NCBI GenBank assembly: GCA_932294295.1
Contig: OW028579.1
Span: 32,995,250-33,059,249, forward strand
DNA: 64,000 nt
Source: Alitta virens
Taxonomy: Eukaryota > Annelida > Polychaeta > Phyllodocida > Nereididae
Direction: 5' to 3'
Both the position numbers and the translations under genes were made by a program. The notes below the pieces were generated by a model, which had not been told where the DNA came from, made no database searches, and was given only the letters and a program-made list of their open reading frames with translations. The first letter of the stretch is position 1, and each line of letters starts with the position of its first letter. This document shows positions 1 through 16,603 of the stretch, piece by piece.

Positions 1-148
1 CCATTTATAAATCTTTGAATAAGTCGAAACTTTGCCGTTATAACACAACAGGAATCAGCTGGTGATTTTAATAATTGAACTGCGGAGAATTCAACGATGT
101 GAAGGGTGCATACTCCACCGAGACCTGGAATAACCAGCTGTCCAAGAG

Positions 149-302
149 CAGAGCTGGCATCTGATTGGTTAGAGATAGTTGCATAAATTAGAGGAGATGC
201 TCGGCAACATTAAAGAAGACAATTCCAGAGCTGGCGTCTGATTGGTTAGAGATAGTTGCATAAATTAGAGGAGACGCTCGGCAACATTAAAGAAGACAAT
301 TC
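149..302. repeat. Tandem duplication, two 77-bp units
   Basis: Two head-to-tail copies of a 77-bp unit start at about 149 and 226 and differ at only a few positions. Each contains ATTGGTTAGAGATAG and ATGCTCGGCAAC or its variant. The repeat lies beyond the last visible exon of the exchanger gene, so it is intronic if that gene continues left. I see no exon in 1-612. Confidence 0.85.
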
Positions 303-612
303 CTGTTATGCAATCCAGGTCAGGTCATTCTGGGCGGCTGAACGTCCCCGATCCCAGTGGGGTGCGCAATGTTCTCATTAGGATACTGTGTATTTAAATA
401 GGGCTGGTCATTTCCAGTGTGACCTTGTTCCCGGAAATAATGATACAATACTTGACGTCACCAATGCACAATACTAGATAACATCATGAACAATTGGGCA
501 GTTGTGACGTCATGCATTATGCTATTACTTCCGTCCTATGTCACGCGTGAACTGACCAGGCCTATGATAAAGTCTATAATACAATATGATATCATTATGA
601 ATACACACATAC

Positions 613-5024
<4,412 letters not shown>

Positions 5025-5948
5025 GATGTTGTTGTGATCGATGCTAATTCTGCAGCAAATGTAAAAATTCTGATAAACTGATGATTCGTAAAAATTAAAG
5101 AGAAATATGATAATAAGCCTATAGAATTTTCATACGTCAATTTATTATTATTATAAAACATAACACGAGTAATTTCAGTTTGTTCATCGAAATTTAATTC
5201 CGCAACGGACCATTTCCGGTAAGAAGTTTTGGGCCCATTTTTGGAATTCCTGCAATTTTAATTGGGGTTCTTGGTACCCCTGCAAGGATCTGAAGATTGC
5301 ATCCATGACAGGAAGGTAAAACATATTAATACATTTGCTTTCTTCTAATTGCAATTAGCCTTACGCGGTAAATGGCCAGGAAACCCTCCACCTTTTCAGT
5401 TGTGCAGACAGCTGCCTCTAACTCTTAGATGGAGTACTCTTGACTAAGACTATGACTATTTTTCCATAGGCAGGTGATGGGATGTGTAAAGGCTATAACT
5501 TTAATCTGGTCTGGTCCAGTTTGCCTCTGTGCAGTGACAGGTTGGTGACTAATTCACTACAACAAATGTAGTGTCCCAGACTCCCAGTCATATCCCTCAT
5601 TATCAATCACAATGTTAATGTACACAGACATGCCAAGTCTTACTCTTTCAGAGTGAGTCTCACTCATTTGGTTGCTGTCTCTCTCCTCAAGACTATTTCA
5701 TATTTTAACTGGTGTCACTCTCAGATAGCCAGAATAAATCTTTAACATTTTAATGTAAACTGGTTGGAAAAGCCAAATCTCACTCTTTCACCACTTCAGA
5801 ACTTCGTATCTCTGATGTACATAGGGTGGAACTAAAACATAGCATGTGCCAGTGAGCACAGTGATGAGGTGATGATAATGTCGTTTTGTACATTAGCTAT
5901 TTTGTTCTGGTGGTTTTCCTGTACATGGATTTTATTTGCTTTCTAGTC
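5025..5948. other. Intergenic: presumed promoter side of the exchanger gene
   Basis: No exon or ORF of note. The roughly 250 bases upstream of 5024 should contain the exchanger transcription start, but I see no clear TATA box or CpG cluster to place it. Confidence 0.4.
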
Positions 5949-6241
5949 GATTCGTCACTGCGCGATTCGTCCCAGCCAAAACTGGCCCATTAGTCACTCA
6001 AAAAAAGTTGGTTCGACCCGAAACTGGTCTGTTTCGTCACCCAAACTTTGTCGGTTCGTCACCCGTAGTTAACATATTTTATATAGTAGCAGTGACGATA
6101 CACTGTCTACCGGCCGCCCAGCCCAAATAATCACCATTGTGCATTTATAATTCGTCACGACCAATTTCGGGTGACGAATCGACCAATTTCGGGTGACGAA
6201 CGGACCAGTTTTCATTATGTCGAATCGCGCAGTGACGAATC
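5949..6241. mobile_element. Foldback / MITE-like element with exact 21-bp terminal inverted repeats
   Basis: Positions 5949-5969 and 6221-6241 are exact inverted copies (starting GATTCGTCACTGCGC). The interior repeats TTCGTCAC motifs on the left arm and GGGTGACGAA motifs on the right arm, so the whole element can fold back. I could not see a convincing target-site duplication. It has no coding capacity. Confidence 0.75.
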
Positions 6242-7432
6242 TACCTGCTACCTTTTGGTTCATCTGTTTTAATCGTTAAGTTTTGTAGTCATAAAATTGC
6301 ATACCTCTTAAGTTTGCACCAGTAGTGTCATTATGAGCAATAATCAAGTCTCTTGGTGCCTTGATGTAATATAACTGCATTTTAATTGTGAGATAAAAAA
6401 TAATCAAGTTGAAATGTATTGCAGGGATCTCTAAATTTACTAAATTAAAAATGTACTGGGCCAGGGGATGGGGATTAATCCCCAAAACAACCTCCCTCCC
6501 CACCTGCCCCCTGGATATGCTACTCAGTCTTATTCAGGCTTTTGGTCCATTCCCTGATTTCCAACATACGTGATGCTTCCTCATCACGGGTCATAAAGCA
6601 CTATTTAGTTACACAAATAGAAAAATCTCATATTCATGTTAGGTAAACTGTTATCATGATTAAGCTTGAGCAGGTGTTGAGTCTAGTCATTGGTCATAGA
6701 GCATGGGATTGTACATGTAATTATATATATCATATACCTTCTCAATACAGTACATGCAACAACATCAAACATAATGTTAATTGGTCTTACCCTGAACAAG
6801 TTAAGCAAGAGATTCAATAGTTTGAAGAAGGTTACATTTTCTGTCCTTGTACAGTGCTGAGCTGTCGAGCATGTGCATTGATGACATGAGTTGCCAAGTA
6901 AATCTGTACTGTATGAAATTTCTTGGAGCTGATGTAAATCAAATCTTGCAATGTCCATTGCTTGCTTTATATAGTAAATTAGTCCTTAGTGTTGTAATAA
7001 CTCGTAATTGGAATGTCATTAAAGCCCAATTAAAATATCTACTCCTTATGTCAGTTTGATCAATTTTAGGGTGCAGTAATCATCATGAATTACAACACAT
7101 TCACTGATCATAACTGTGTTGTGTCTCTTCGTGTTATAATCTATTTGAAATTCAGGTCATTTGATCAGGATCTAATTATGCTTAATATCACAGGCACAGG
7201 CATGGTAGGTTGTCATGAAACAATTCAGCATTTTGTTCAGAGTCAATAATTAGAGGATGTTAACAAGGATGTCCTGCTTAACTGCATACCAGTCAACATT
7301 ACTTGCCTGACGCTATTTGTGTTTGCAAAGCTAAAGTGATTACAACCACAACCTTTTAGCTTCAACTTTTACCAATTTGATAACACCAATTAGACTCTAA
7401 CGGATTGTTATGTTAGTGGTATAAGCAGAGAT
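6242..7432. other. Intergenic, no gene seen
   Basis: AT-rich, with only short ORFs lacking splice or protein support. If 7433 is a real first exon, its promoter must lie in the last few hundred bases; no core element is obvious. Confidence 0.4.
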
Positions 7433-7554
7433 ATGGAAACTATACCAGAACAAGATTATGACGTGCCAGTCACACCAAGAGCTGTTGAACTCAACAGAAA
7501 GTCTTTTCGACTTTCCTTGCAGGAAAATGAAGCAATTTACAGTGAACTGGATGG
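7433..7554 (+). CDS. Candidate distal first coding exon of PINCH (exon 1a)
   Basis: An ATG opens 40 codons plus two bases and ends at a strong donor (GG|GTAGGT), phase 2. The peptide has DYDVPVTP and ends EAIYSELD. The phase matches the acceptor at 35657, giving a predicted 366-residue PINCH with an extended N-terminus. YDVP is the Crk-type SH2 ligand motif known from p130Cas, so phosphotyrosine adaptor binding is a possible role. Vertebrate LIMS1 also has alternative first exons that extend the N-terminus. Linkage over 28 kb is inferred from phase only; it could belong to another plus-strand transcript. Confidence 0.5.
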
Positions 7555-7626
7555 GTAGGTTCTTATATTGTATTAAGACACATATGCTGCATATCACAAC
7601 AATACAGAAAGTTTAATTTCAAGAAT

Positions 7627-7632
7627 TTTATT
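7627..7632 (-). terminator. Likely poly(A) signal of the F-box/LRR gene
   Basis: TTTATT on the plus strand reads AATAAA on the minus strand, about 790 bases after the stop codon at 8419. It is the most convincing canonical signal I found downstream of that gene. Confidence 0.45.
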
Positions 7633-8418
7633 GAATACACATGTAATTTGAATAAATCAACATAACAGTATATGTATAATAAAACAAAAAAGAACAGCAA
7701 ATCGTATTTTGCTGAGTCAAAATGTCAAAGTCTGCAGGATGATAAATGTTTTACTTATCTGCTTATGACTATTCAAGAAGTCCTCCCACCAAAGAAACAC
7801 CATTATAACAGAATGAGTATAAATTTATTTACAAGTGGAATGTTTTATTCCTACTTCATACCATGTTCATGAACAAGAATGACTAACAATGTAATTCACT
7901 GGAATGTTATACGCTGTTATAACAATTAGTACCCTGTGGTCATAGTGTAAATAAAGCATGTAATTAAATCATATCAATTCCGTACTTATAACAATAGGAA
8001 GAAATGCCATAAACAGCGCTACTCACACTGACAGCATACACGGAGTAGATAAGGAGTCAGAATTAATATGCGTATGCAATGCAAACATGTCTAAATGCAG
8101 TTAACATACAGTACCAATACAAAGCAGCGAAGCAATGCTACTGGATCCTAATGCTTTATGTGTTCAGTCGGCAATGCTTGTTTGTCAGTACAATGAGTAC
8201 ATCAACACCAATTGCTATGAATTTTAACATAAGCACACAAATTTACAAAATGCTGTTTTAATGCCTGTTTCATTATTAATGATTATATATCAGTGTATAT
8301 TGGCTGTATTTGCACAAGTGGGGTCTGGAAGCTCAAGAACTTCAAAACGTATTCACATTAGGTATAATATGGAAGTCCTAAAGCGATGCCTGACAAAGTA
8401 TTGAGTTTGCATTACAAT

Positions 8419-10743
8419 TCACTTGATCATTTGAGACTTCTTTTTAATGCCAGTCAGCCTGCAGTGCACAGTGGTCAGGTAAGGTAAATGTTGCTCCACT
8501 TGTTCCACAGCATTCATAGTAATGGTGCCACACATAGATACATCAAGACTTTGTAGTCGTGTGGAGTATGTTGCGATCGCTTGCATGCTTCTATTACTGT
8601 ATAGATCATTGCATGAAATATCCAGGTATTTTAATCTTCGTAGATTCTGGGCAATACAGAAGATGCTCGCATCTGTCAAGCTGCGACATTTGCTTACATG
8701 AAGTTTCTCCAGGCTTCTGTTCTTCTTGATGATGTCAATTAAACTTTCGTCATCCAAGCAGTGAATCATGTTAAGGTTTAGCTCCTGGAGATCTGGGAAG
8801 GTCATCACTCGTTTAAGACTAAGACTTGTGATTTTACTGCAGCCAGCAAGGTTGAGCACATTTAGTTGCGTCATCAATGAAATCGGCCATGTTTCGTCCT
8901 GGTTTTCATAACGAAGCTCAACTTCTTCCAGAGTAAGCTTAATTATCTCCTGATCAGGGAAGCGTATTTGCGTCATGTGTCCAAAACCATTCGGCGTGCG
9001 AGTACACCTGCATTGTCCCTCTTCGTGGATGTGCTTGTGTAATTCCTCAGGAGGAAACAAACCCAGCAGACCATAGTCAGTAACATGAGAGCACCACATC
9101 AGTCGCAGGAATTTCAGTCTGGTCAGTTTGCTTGAGATATGATGTAGCGATATATCAGACAGCTTCAAGCAAGACCCTGCATCAAGATGAGTAAGGGCCG
9201 TAGCTTTCTTGCTCAATGCCACAAAGAACTGATCATCTAAACCAGTGCAGCTGCTTACATTCAGGTATGTTAACTTGCTCATATTTGCTTGAAACAAGCC
9301 TGCTATCAAAGCAGAGGACTTAAAGTTATACATTGCTGGAATGGAGAGGGATTCTAGTTTAGAAAGGTTACTCAGCCAGGGTGGCGCTATATTTGTAAGC
9401 AGTCTGATATTACCAAAACTGAGCCTTTGCAATTTTGGTAAATTTTCTGTAATTTTACGGACAGCTACATCCGTGAGCTCAGTGCACCAGGATATGTCAA
9501 TTGCCAAAAGGCCTGGCTGGGAAGCACAGAATTCTCCCAGTGTTTCATCATGGAATTCTTTACAGCCTGCTAAGGTGATTTCTTCCAACTGCAGGTCCTT
9601 GGTTTTTCCAATATTCACAAGAGCCTCATTAGATATTGCTGTCTTGCCGATATCGAGTGACTTAAACTTTGTGGCTCTGCTTTCAATTAATTTCAAGATT
9701 GTTCTGAATGTGAACATAACATTATCAGCTTTCGGTGCATTTTTGTATATTCTGTCAGAGTGGAATAATATGTCATTGCCATTTAGGCTGAGGTTTGCCA
9801 GGTTAATGGCAACATTCATGAACCTATTAAATGTAGCATCTGACAGATACCGTACGGAAGACAAATTCAATGTCTTTAAGTTAACTAGGGTCTCCTTAAG
9901 GTGGGCAATGTCATCTTCATTTGACAAGATCTGACCGCTCATGAAGAGTGTGTTGCAGCCTTCTAGATTGAGACTTTCCAAATTGTAGCATCTCCGAAGT
10001 ATAGGAACCAGTGTTAACTCTGTGATGTTCGATTTCTGCAAGTTCAGACTGACAAGGTTGGCGCAGACATCATTGAAGGCTGGTTTCATCAAATCTCGGA
10101 TATCAGATGATGAATCATCTCCCGATTGCTGAAGCGTGAGATTTGGCACAACACGACATTTCTTTGACATCTCAAGGTCTCTGCCACAGAATCTGAAGAT
10201 GCTGTCTCGCAGTAGGACTGGATCAAGGGATGCATTGTACCAGTGTTTGCAAACCCTTGATGCCTCCTTTCTGTCTGATACTGTTAGAAAGCCGAAAATG
10301 TCACTCAACACCTGAAACAACACAAATGTATTAATTAATACAAGCAAAGTGTGACTTTTTAGTTTATGTGAACTAAATTGACTGCACTCAGTCTGCAGTA
10401 AACAGTGAAGTCCAAGCTCGTAAAATTGATCAGTACTAGATCATCAGTTTATATATATAAAAGAATATTTTGCAAGAATATCAGATATTTGAATATATTA
10501 ATTTTAATGTATCTCACGAGACACCAATTGATGACTATACTCGAACTTTGGATCAAGTTGGTCAAGTGATGTCAAGATTGTCAATGTGAAAATATTGCAA
10601 AACTGACATTGACAACACTACAACAAAAAGATATAAAAGCTAGCTGAATGTCACTAATTTACAAGAAAGAATTAAATCGTGGCAGATAGTCTTAATTCAT
10701 TCAGGAAGACAAATTTTACCTCCAGTGGCAAGACGTCAGCCAT
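8419..10743 (-). CDS. F-box / leucine-rich-repeat protein (FBXL type), two exons
   Basis: Exon 1 coding part is 10720-10743 (MADVLPLE) and exon 2 is 8419-10311, joined by a phase-0 GT-AG intron, giving about 638 residues. The F-box spans the junction: LPLE then VLSDIFGFLTVSDRKEASRVC (residues 5-29), followed by CKHWYNAS. From about residue 90 to the end there are many cysteine-containing leucine-rich repeats such as LNLEGCNTLF, LDISWCTELTD and LNLAGCSKITS. FBXL proteins are substrate receptors of SCF ubiquitin ligases: the F-box binds Skp1 and the LRR solenoid binds the substrate. The C-terminus is basic (IKKKSQMIK). An upstream in-frame ATG exists in exon 1, but the MADV start follows AAA and is preferred. 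The vertebrate ortholog is not clear to me. Confidence 0.88.
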
Positions 10744-11571
10744 TTTGTCAACTGTCACCTGACTGTTCGTCAACAAACTCATCAAAGATCCAAAAGAGGG
10801 CGCTGGATGTTTGATCACGCCACCTGCAGGATTGCTGCAAAGAATCTGGATCACAGTATATGAGTATCTAAGTTGGTCCCCTCCTTCCGCACAAGTGCAC
10901 TAACCCTAACCCTACAGTGTAGGACTGTTCCAGTGCTAATGAGTATCATGTAATAATTAGAAGTGTGGCCAAAAAATACCGAAAAAGAAAACAAGAAGAA
11001 TATTTTATCTCATGCCATAATGTTTGCACTTATTGTTGCTTATATATACATACTTTTTTGACACGTTAAAAGGACTTTGAAGTAATGGAAATATGATATT
11101 TTTTTTAATTAGGCAAGAGCAGGTTGAATTATTAAATATTTTTAAAAATAAGTATAAGTAGTATGTAGTCAATAAATGTTTCCTTTTGTCTGTGGTTTTA
11201 GAATATGAAGAATACTTTTCCTGCTCTACATTGTTCCTTTGACAGTTAAAAAGTCGGGCTACAAAATACAAAATAACAGGCTGACAAGTAGCCTGAGAAA
11301 TCTGATGTTTGCTTAGCTCTTGTTTATTACCTGACATTTGTGAGCAGCTCACTGTAAACGTCAAAATATGAATAAGAGCCGACAGCGGCGTGCATTCAGG
11401 AAGGGTTCCTCGGGCTAGGTGACAAGTTAGCTGTCAGTCTATTGTGTAATGGTCCTTAAATTAGACAGTGTTAGTTAAGCAGCTACTGTGACAAATGACA
11501 ATTAGAATGTATACTGCTGCACCTGCCCTAGCTGGGAGCTGCTGCATCATGATTCATGCAGGTGATGCCTG

Positions 11572-11642
11572 TGGCTGCTGCTGCTGTTGTAACTGCTGCT
11601 GCTGCTGTTGTAACTGCTGCTGCTGCTGCTACTGCTTCTGCA
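11572..11642. repeat. TGC-rich microsatellite
   Basis: Interrupted TGC/TGT triplets over about 70 bases. They create a cysteine-rich ORF on the plus strand that I regard as an artefact. Confidence 0.8.
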
Positions 11643-12951
11643 GCTGGACAAAGAGCCATGCAGTGATGCATGAAGCTCTGCTTTGTCCTGTACTTGCAGC
11701 ATTCAATGCAGTGTGTTTGGTTAGTGTCATTAGTTGCAGTTGCATTAGCACTATTTTACAGCATTGTAATATGATAATGCAATGTGCATGAGAGGCCGCA
11801 GGTGTGATTTATTCAAATTATACTTTGATGCCATTTTCATACATGTAATATCACATACTTTTGCAGAAAAAAGTTGCTTATTTTCAGTTTTTCTTACTCT
11901 AACCTTACTTCATGGGAAAAGCAAGTGTATAAGCAGCAATGCTTAAATTATTTATTTTTCTTGAAATTGTTGGTTAAATAATTAATGCATTTTTAAAACG
12001 TCCTGATTTTCTGCTTATTGCCAATCAATGAAGCAGAGAAATGGGTAATAAATATTGATAAACTACCAAGTTCAATCAGCTTTATAATTCAGCTACCAAC
12101 TTGATGAAATACTTGAAATTTGACATGAAAGTAGTAAACAGAGTGGTAATTATTATTTATCCCCCGCCACTCATATGTGTAGCTGCTACTAGCCTGCTAT
12201 ATCTAACAGATAAATGAATTCAGAAACGTTTACTTTTCTGATGAAACATGCCACTGATCTAAGGAACTTTCTGGTATCAAATTTTTTTTTTCCTGTAAAT
12301 CTCCACTATACATGCTTTCATGTCTAATAGCAATTAGTTACGTAACAGTCTAGGCATCCAAAATCGCGATCGTTCCGGTTGAGCGAACACGTCGTTTTTC
12401 AGTGCAAACTTGTATAACATGCCTCGCAGTGGTGCGGCGTCAAAGACTATTCTCTGTGACGTCATTGATAATAGTTAGTTGTGACGTTTTGGACTATTTC
12501 GTCTGGGCGCATCATGATCGCACATTGATTTCTAAAACCTATTTATAAGCGCCAATCACAGAGTTTGTGAGAGGTCGTTGCCTAGCAAATGACCTAGCAT
12601 TAAAATAAGCTCTGCTCTGATTGGTCGAACGTTCATTTAGTTGGCTAGCTTTATGGAAAATCACGGCAATGGACGTAGCTACCATGGAACATTCAAAACC
12701 ATAGTTCTACTGCTTGTCTTGTCTTGAATCTCATAGAACTGATGATTAACAGTGTTCTAACGTGAGTTTCTTCAAATTTGTTGGGTAAATCTGTATCATT
12801 TTAAGTTAAGAATCATTTTTGCGTAAGTAGGTCATTATAGGATTATGCGCATCATGGCCGCGCAGATTAATTAGGACAACATAGTCCGATCCGGTCATTT
12901 GAGAATAGTACGTCAGTAGATTTTGTTTTTGGCCAATCTCTAAACATAAAA

Positions 12952-12989
12952 GCCCTACGGGCGGCCCCTACGGGGCCGCTCCTGCGGCC
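12952..12989. repeat. Cluster of three consecutive GC hairpins
   Basis: Three palindromes run together: GCCC-TAC-GGGC (12952-12962), GGCCCC-TAC-GGGGCC (12963-12977) and GGCCGC-TCCT-GCGGCC (12974-12989). The last two share GGCC at 12974-12977, so they cannot both form in one molecule. The surrounding DNA is AT-rich. It may be the 3' structure of a non-autonomous element. Confidence 0.7.
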
Positions 12990-15709
12990 TATTAACTTCA
13001 ATCTTGTACATAAATTGTAAATGTGTTACACCATCATGGCATTTATCGGGACTAATTTTAAACTACTAACATTAAAATAGCTTAGATTCTCAAGCACTTG
13101 ACATCGGAACTTATTTACATTGTTGAGTAAATATTGGACTTCAAAATTGAATATGCAGATCCAATATTATTGACAATAGTTGCTAAGTACACACAAGTTT
13201 CGAAACTTAGTGTGGAAAGGACTTTAAATTATCACATTAAACTTTTTAAAAGAGGCCATACAATTCATGAAATCCATTGGTTTCAGAAATCAGCAGAAAG
13301 CATGAAATCTGAATATGCTGGATAGAAATTTAATTTAGTTTGATCATTTCTATGATCATTGATGATACTATAGCATTTTAATATACGAACGAAATTAATT
13401 AATTTCGTGCAAGAAGAAATTAGATATTGACATTTATAGTTTATCGCATAGAAATTAGGTCATTTAGCGTAAGCTATAAAGATCTTAAGAATTGGCTTTG
13501 GTGGTCATGGAAATGTTTTTAAAGGACTGGAAAAAACAGCGGTGAAATTTCCATCGCGACATCATAGTACCATGTGCTTCTCTAACCATGTAATCATATT
13601 GCTGTGATCTTGTTTCTGCAGGACCCAAGTATTGATTTTGTCATAAAAACTTTTTGCTAATCCTGGGGATGTCTAGAAATGACTCACAACCTCTGCCACA
13701 TGGCTCTGTAGCTGCTCTGCGTGAATAATGATGCATTATTGTCACATAAATAATTAATATAACATTAGGTTTTCATGATTATTGCCACATTTAGCATTAT
13801 AAGGGGGCAATAATTCAGAATATTCGTTCATTTATGGAGGCCTTGTCTATTGTTCTCAGCAGGAGGGGAGGGAGTTAAAACTCTGTCTGCGAATAATAAA
13901 TATGTCCTCTTCTGAAATAAATTGTGGTAAAAAGTTCTGTTTGCAAACTAAAGGCTACTTTTACAAATAGGGTTGGCTTCGATGTCTAAAACATCTTCCG
14001 AATTGATCCCAGAGATAGTTCGAGTTGAAGGCGTACCCCGTACCTCATCTGCCTTGTAGAGTTTTAGAAATAAAATAAAAACCTGATCGCAGAGATAGTC
14101 CAGGTTGAATAATATCCCTCGTGGATGTTCGTTAAACATTTGAGGTCCCGCAAGACTGCATTTCAAGCAAAAGCCTTCAAATCCACAACATTGCACAAGT
14201 GACACATTTAATTCACATGATGTATATATATCTGCCATTCTGTGGGGCATATACTATTTCATACAGGTGTTTTTTCATAACAACCATTTTCCACTTTTTT
14301 ACCCTTTCAGAAAGCATTCAACATAATTCTTTAGGTGAAACTTGGCCACTTATACCTGAGCAAATATACTGAGGCTGTCAGAAGTCTGTATAGTAAACAG
14401 ATGGCTAGTGACTGGCTCAAAGTTTCTACAGATGTCAGTTTGACCTGTATAAATATTTATTATTAATCTGCAACAGACTAGAACTGGAAAGTGGCTTGGT
14501 TATGCTTGGCTGTGCATCTGTGATGGGCCACACCACTTGAATGTATTGTGTTGCATCTCCACAATTGCAGTGAGTGGGTGATCTCAGTCAAACGCTGTTT
14601 GTTTTTGCCCCTGGAATTTTTCACTGTTTACTGAGCATCAGACATTGTTCCCTGGATCATAGTAGTTGTACATTCTGCTCCATTTTGCTTCCTGGCAGCA
14701 TCCAGATGTATTTTTGTTTTGCCGCGTTATGTAATAGGGTGTCAACCGGAAGATGCACATTTACAGTGATCATGGTGATATAAGAAATCGCAGCAGGAAA
14801 TGTGGATTTTGCTATGATAAATGAACGGAACTCCTCCGCTGGCTTGTATATATCGAGTCTGATTCACGCTATATATTTTGCCTCGAAGATGTGAACTTAT
14901 CATCTTGCTTATGATGCTCCATCAGCGTATAACATTTTTGAAGATATGACAAGATTGAGGTGCCTAAACACTTCCTTTGGAGACTGATTCTGACTGAGTG
15001 CTCAAACAATTCAACAAACAAATTGTCTTTCATACTTATTTGCTCACTAAATATTGGAAGCTGTAGTAAGCTACTGCAGAACATATACAAGATATATATC
15101 ATTTGTATATTTCATTTTGGGCCGTGTGATTGCAGTGATGCACTACGCTGTACTTGAAGATTGATACCACCGACTGATATGGATCAATTTTATGAATAAT
15201 TTCAAGATAAGAACTTATTGATGCCGCTACTGATAAACCAAAAAAGGAGTAATCACCACCAGTGATAATCTTTGATTTATGAATGGCATGAAGATCTTAA
15301 TCATTACTTTGGAAGTAACATTTGAGCATCATTGACAAAAAAACTACGACTGATGTATTTATATCTTGAGGGGGAAGATAACACTTTGTATTGGAATAAT
15401 TGACCCATTTGTGATGTGTTTGAATGTTTAAATGACATTTTGGAAGCGTGATGTATCGCTGAAAAGTGAGCATCTCTGTAATCGTGACTATAGTATAACG
15501 CTCAGATGGTTTGATGGTATCGCTCAACGCTCAACGACTAGATAATATTCAGCACTGTTTACTCTGGAAGTGTATGCAGAAATGTGGATTGTACTTTGAT
15601 ATGCTGAGTGATTTTTTCAGTGTAAATGCCAGTGTTGGAAGAGCTAGAGTGTTGGAACATCTGGAGTTGGTGCTCGTTTCTTTTTCATCTGACATTTTAG
15701 GAGTTCAAC

Positions 15710-15713
15710 CCAC
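15710..15713. repeat. Target-site duplication (left), CCAC
   Basis: CCAC immediately precedes the left LTR and recurs right after the right LTR at 25584-25587, as expected from integrase-mediated insertion. Confidence 0.75.
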
Positions 15714-15932
15714 TGTAAGGTTCCCCAAGAAAGACAAAGCGTTGGTATTCCAGTTTTAAAGTTTATTTTTGCCCTGCCCCGCCGCACAGCCTGCCTATCC
15801 TCTGCTTCTCCAGCTACTGACGCGGTCCGGGTGTATTCCCGCCAAGACCCCGTGGTCACGTGGTCCGGGTCACCCAGTGCGCGTCAAAGTCGGTCACTGA
15901 CCTAGTAAGGTCAGTGACCTGGGGTCATCACA
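15714..15932 (-). repeat. 3' LTR (219 bp)
   Basis: On the sense (minus) strand it starts TGTGATGACC and ends CCTTACA, with TG...CA ends. It holds an AATAAA signal (15762-15767 as TTTATT on plus), a CACGTG E-box and a perfect AGGTCA-G-TGACCT palindrome at 15908-15920. Confidence 0.95.
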
Positions 15933-15952
15933 TTACCCCCTTCTTACTGGGA
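15933..15952 (-). other. Polypurine tract beside the 3' LTR
   Basis: Sense strand reads AAGAAGGGGGTAA directly before the TGTGATG start of the LTR; this is the position of the plus-strand primer in LTR elements. Confidence 0.75.
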
Positions 15953-16603
15953 ATATGCCCCCATATTCAAACTAATACACTCAGTAGGCTGTGCGACGAC
16001 GATCAGAACCACACAAAATCAACGAGATTCATTAAATCACAAAAATCACAATTATTACATATAATCAATCAACAACCATCGCCCTGCGGCGTGACACTAG
16101 GAAGCTGTCACGTCCGCCCCGGAGGCTGGCTTTTTCCCAGACATCATCCACGTGGTTGACTCCCTGGCACCGCTGCAAACACAACATTCAACACATAGCA
16201 ATACACACAGAGTCCATCAATTTTATCAGAGTCCATCTTTGCCTTGGACACAGGCCAGTATCCATTTCTGGATTCTGCAAGGTCTTTTATCAGCTGCTCG
16301 TAATTTCCGAGTGAGGACATTCTTATAATTAGCCGTGACACAATTTTTTCCAATTATTCACAGTTTCTTACTGCGGCCATTATAAAAGTCACTGTCCCAC
16401 TCGTTACCATCATTGTCTCCTGACTCTCCGCAGGGCGCTGGGTCCGCCCCTGCACGATGTGTTGATGTCCAGCGTTCACGTTGTGCCTAGGTGTCATTTC
16501 GGGTTGATGTCCAGCGTCCAAGTCCAGTCCGTATCCAGGCTTCGTTAAGTGGGGGGCGTGGTCCTGGTCGTCATCGTGTTCAGTCCTCTGCAAGACCTTG
16601 CGT

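Larger units (their letters stand above)
10744..15709. other. Gene-poor stretch
   Basis: No exon with splice and protein support. It holds a CTG/TGC microsatellite region (about 11572-11642), a CG-richer patch with TGACGTCA-like sites and inverted CCAAT boxes (about 12360-12680) that could be a promoter or repeat, and the hairpin cluster at 12952-12989. The 63-codon ORF at 13134-13325 has no recognisable domain. Confidence 0.4.

Noticed and set aside
9341..9934. Plus-strand ORF of 197 codons
   Set aside because: Antisense to the F-box/LRR exon, with no domain and no splice support.
10312..10347. Extra N-terminal residues MLVLINTFVLFQ on the F-box ORF
   Set aside because: They are intron sequence before a good acceptor; the F-box reads correctly only when spliced to MADVLPLE.
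10901..10916. CCCTAACCCTA-like telomeric repeat
   Set aside because: Only about two units, expected by chance.
11495..11791. Cysteine-rich 98-codon ORF resembling a metallothionein
   Set aside because: The cysteines come from a TGC microsatellite; there is no conserved Cys pattern.
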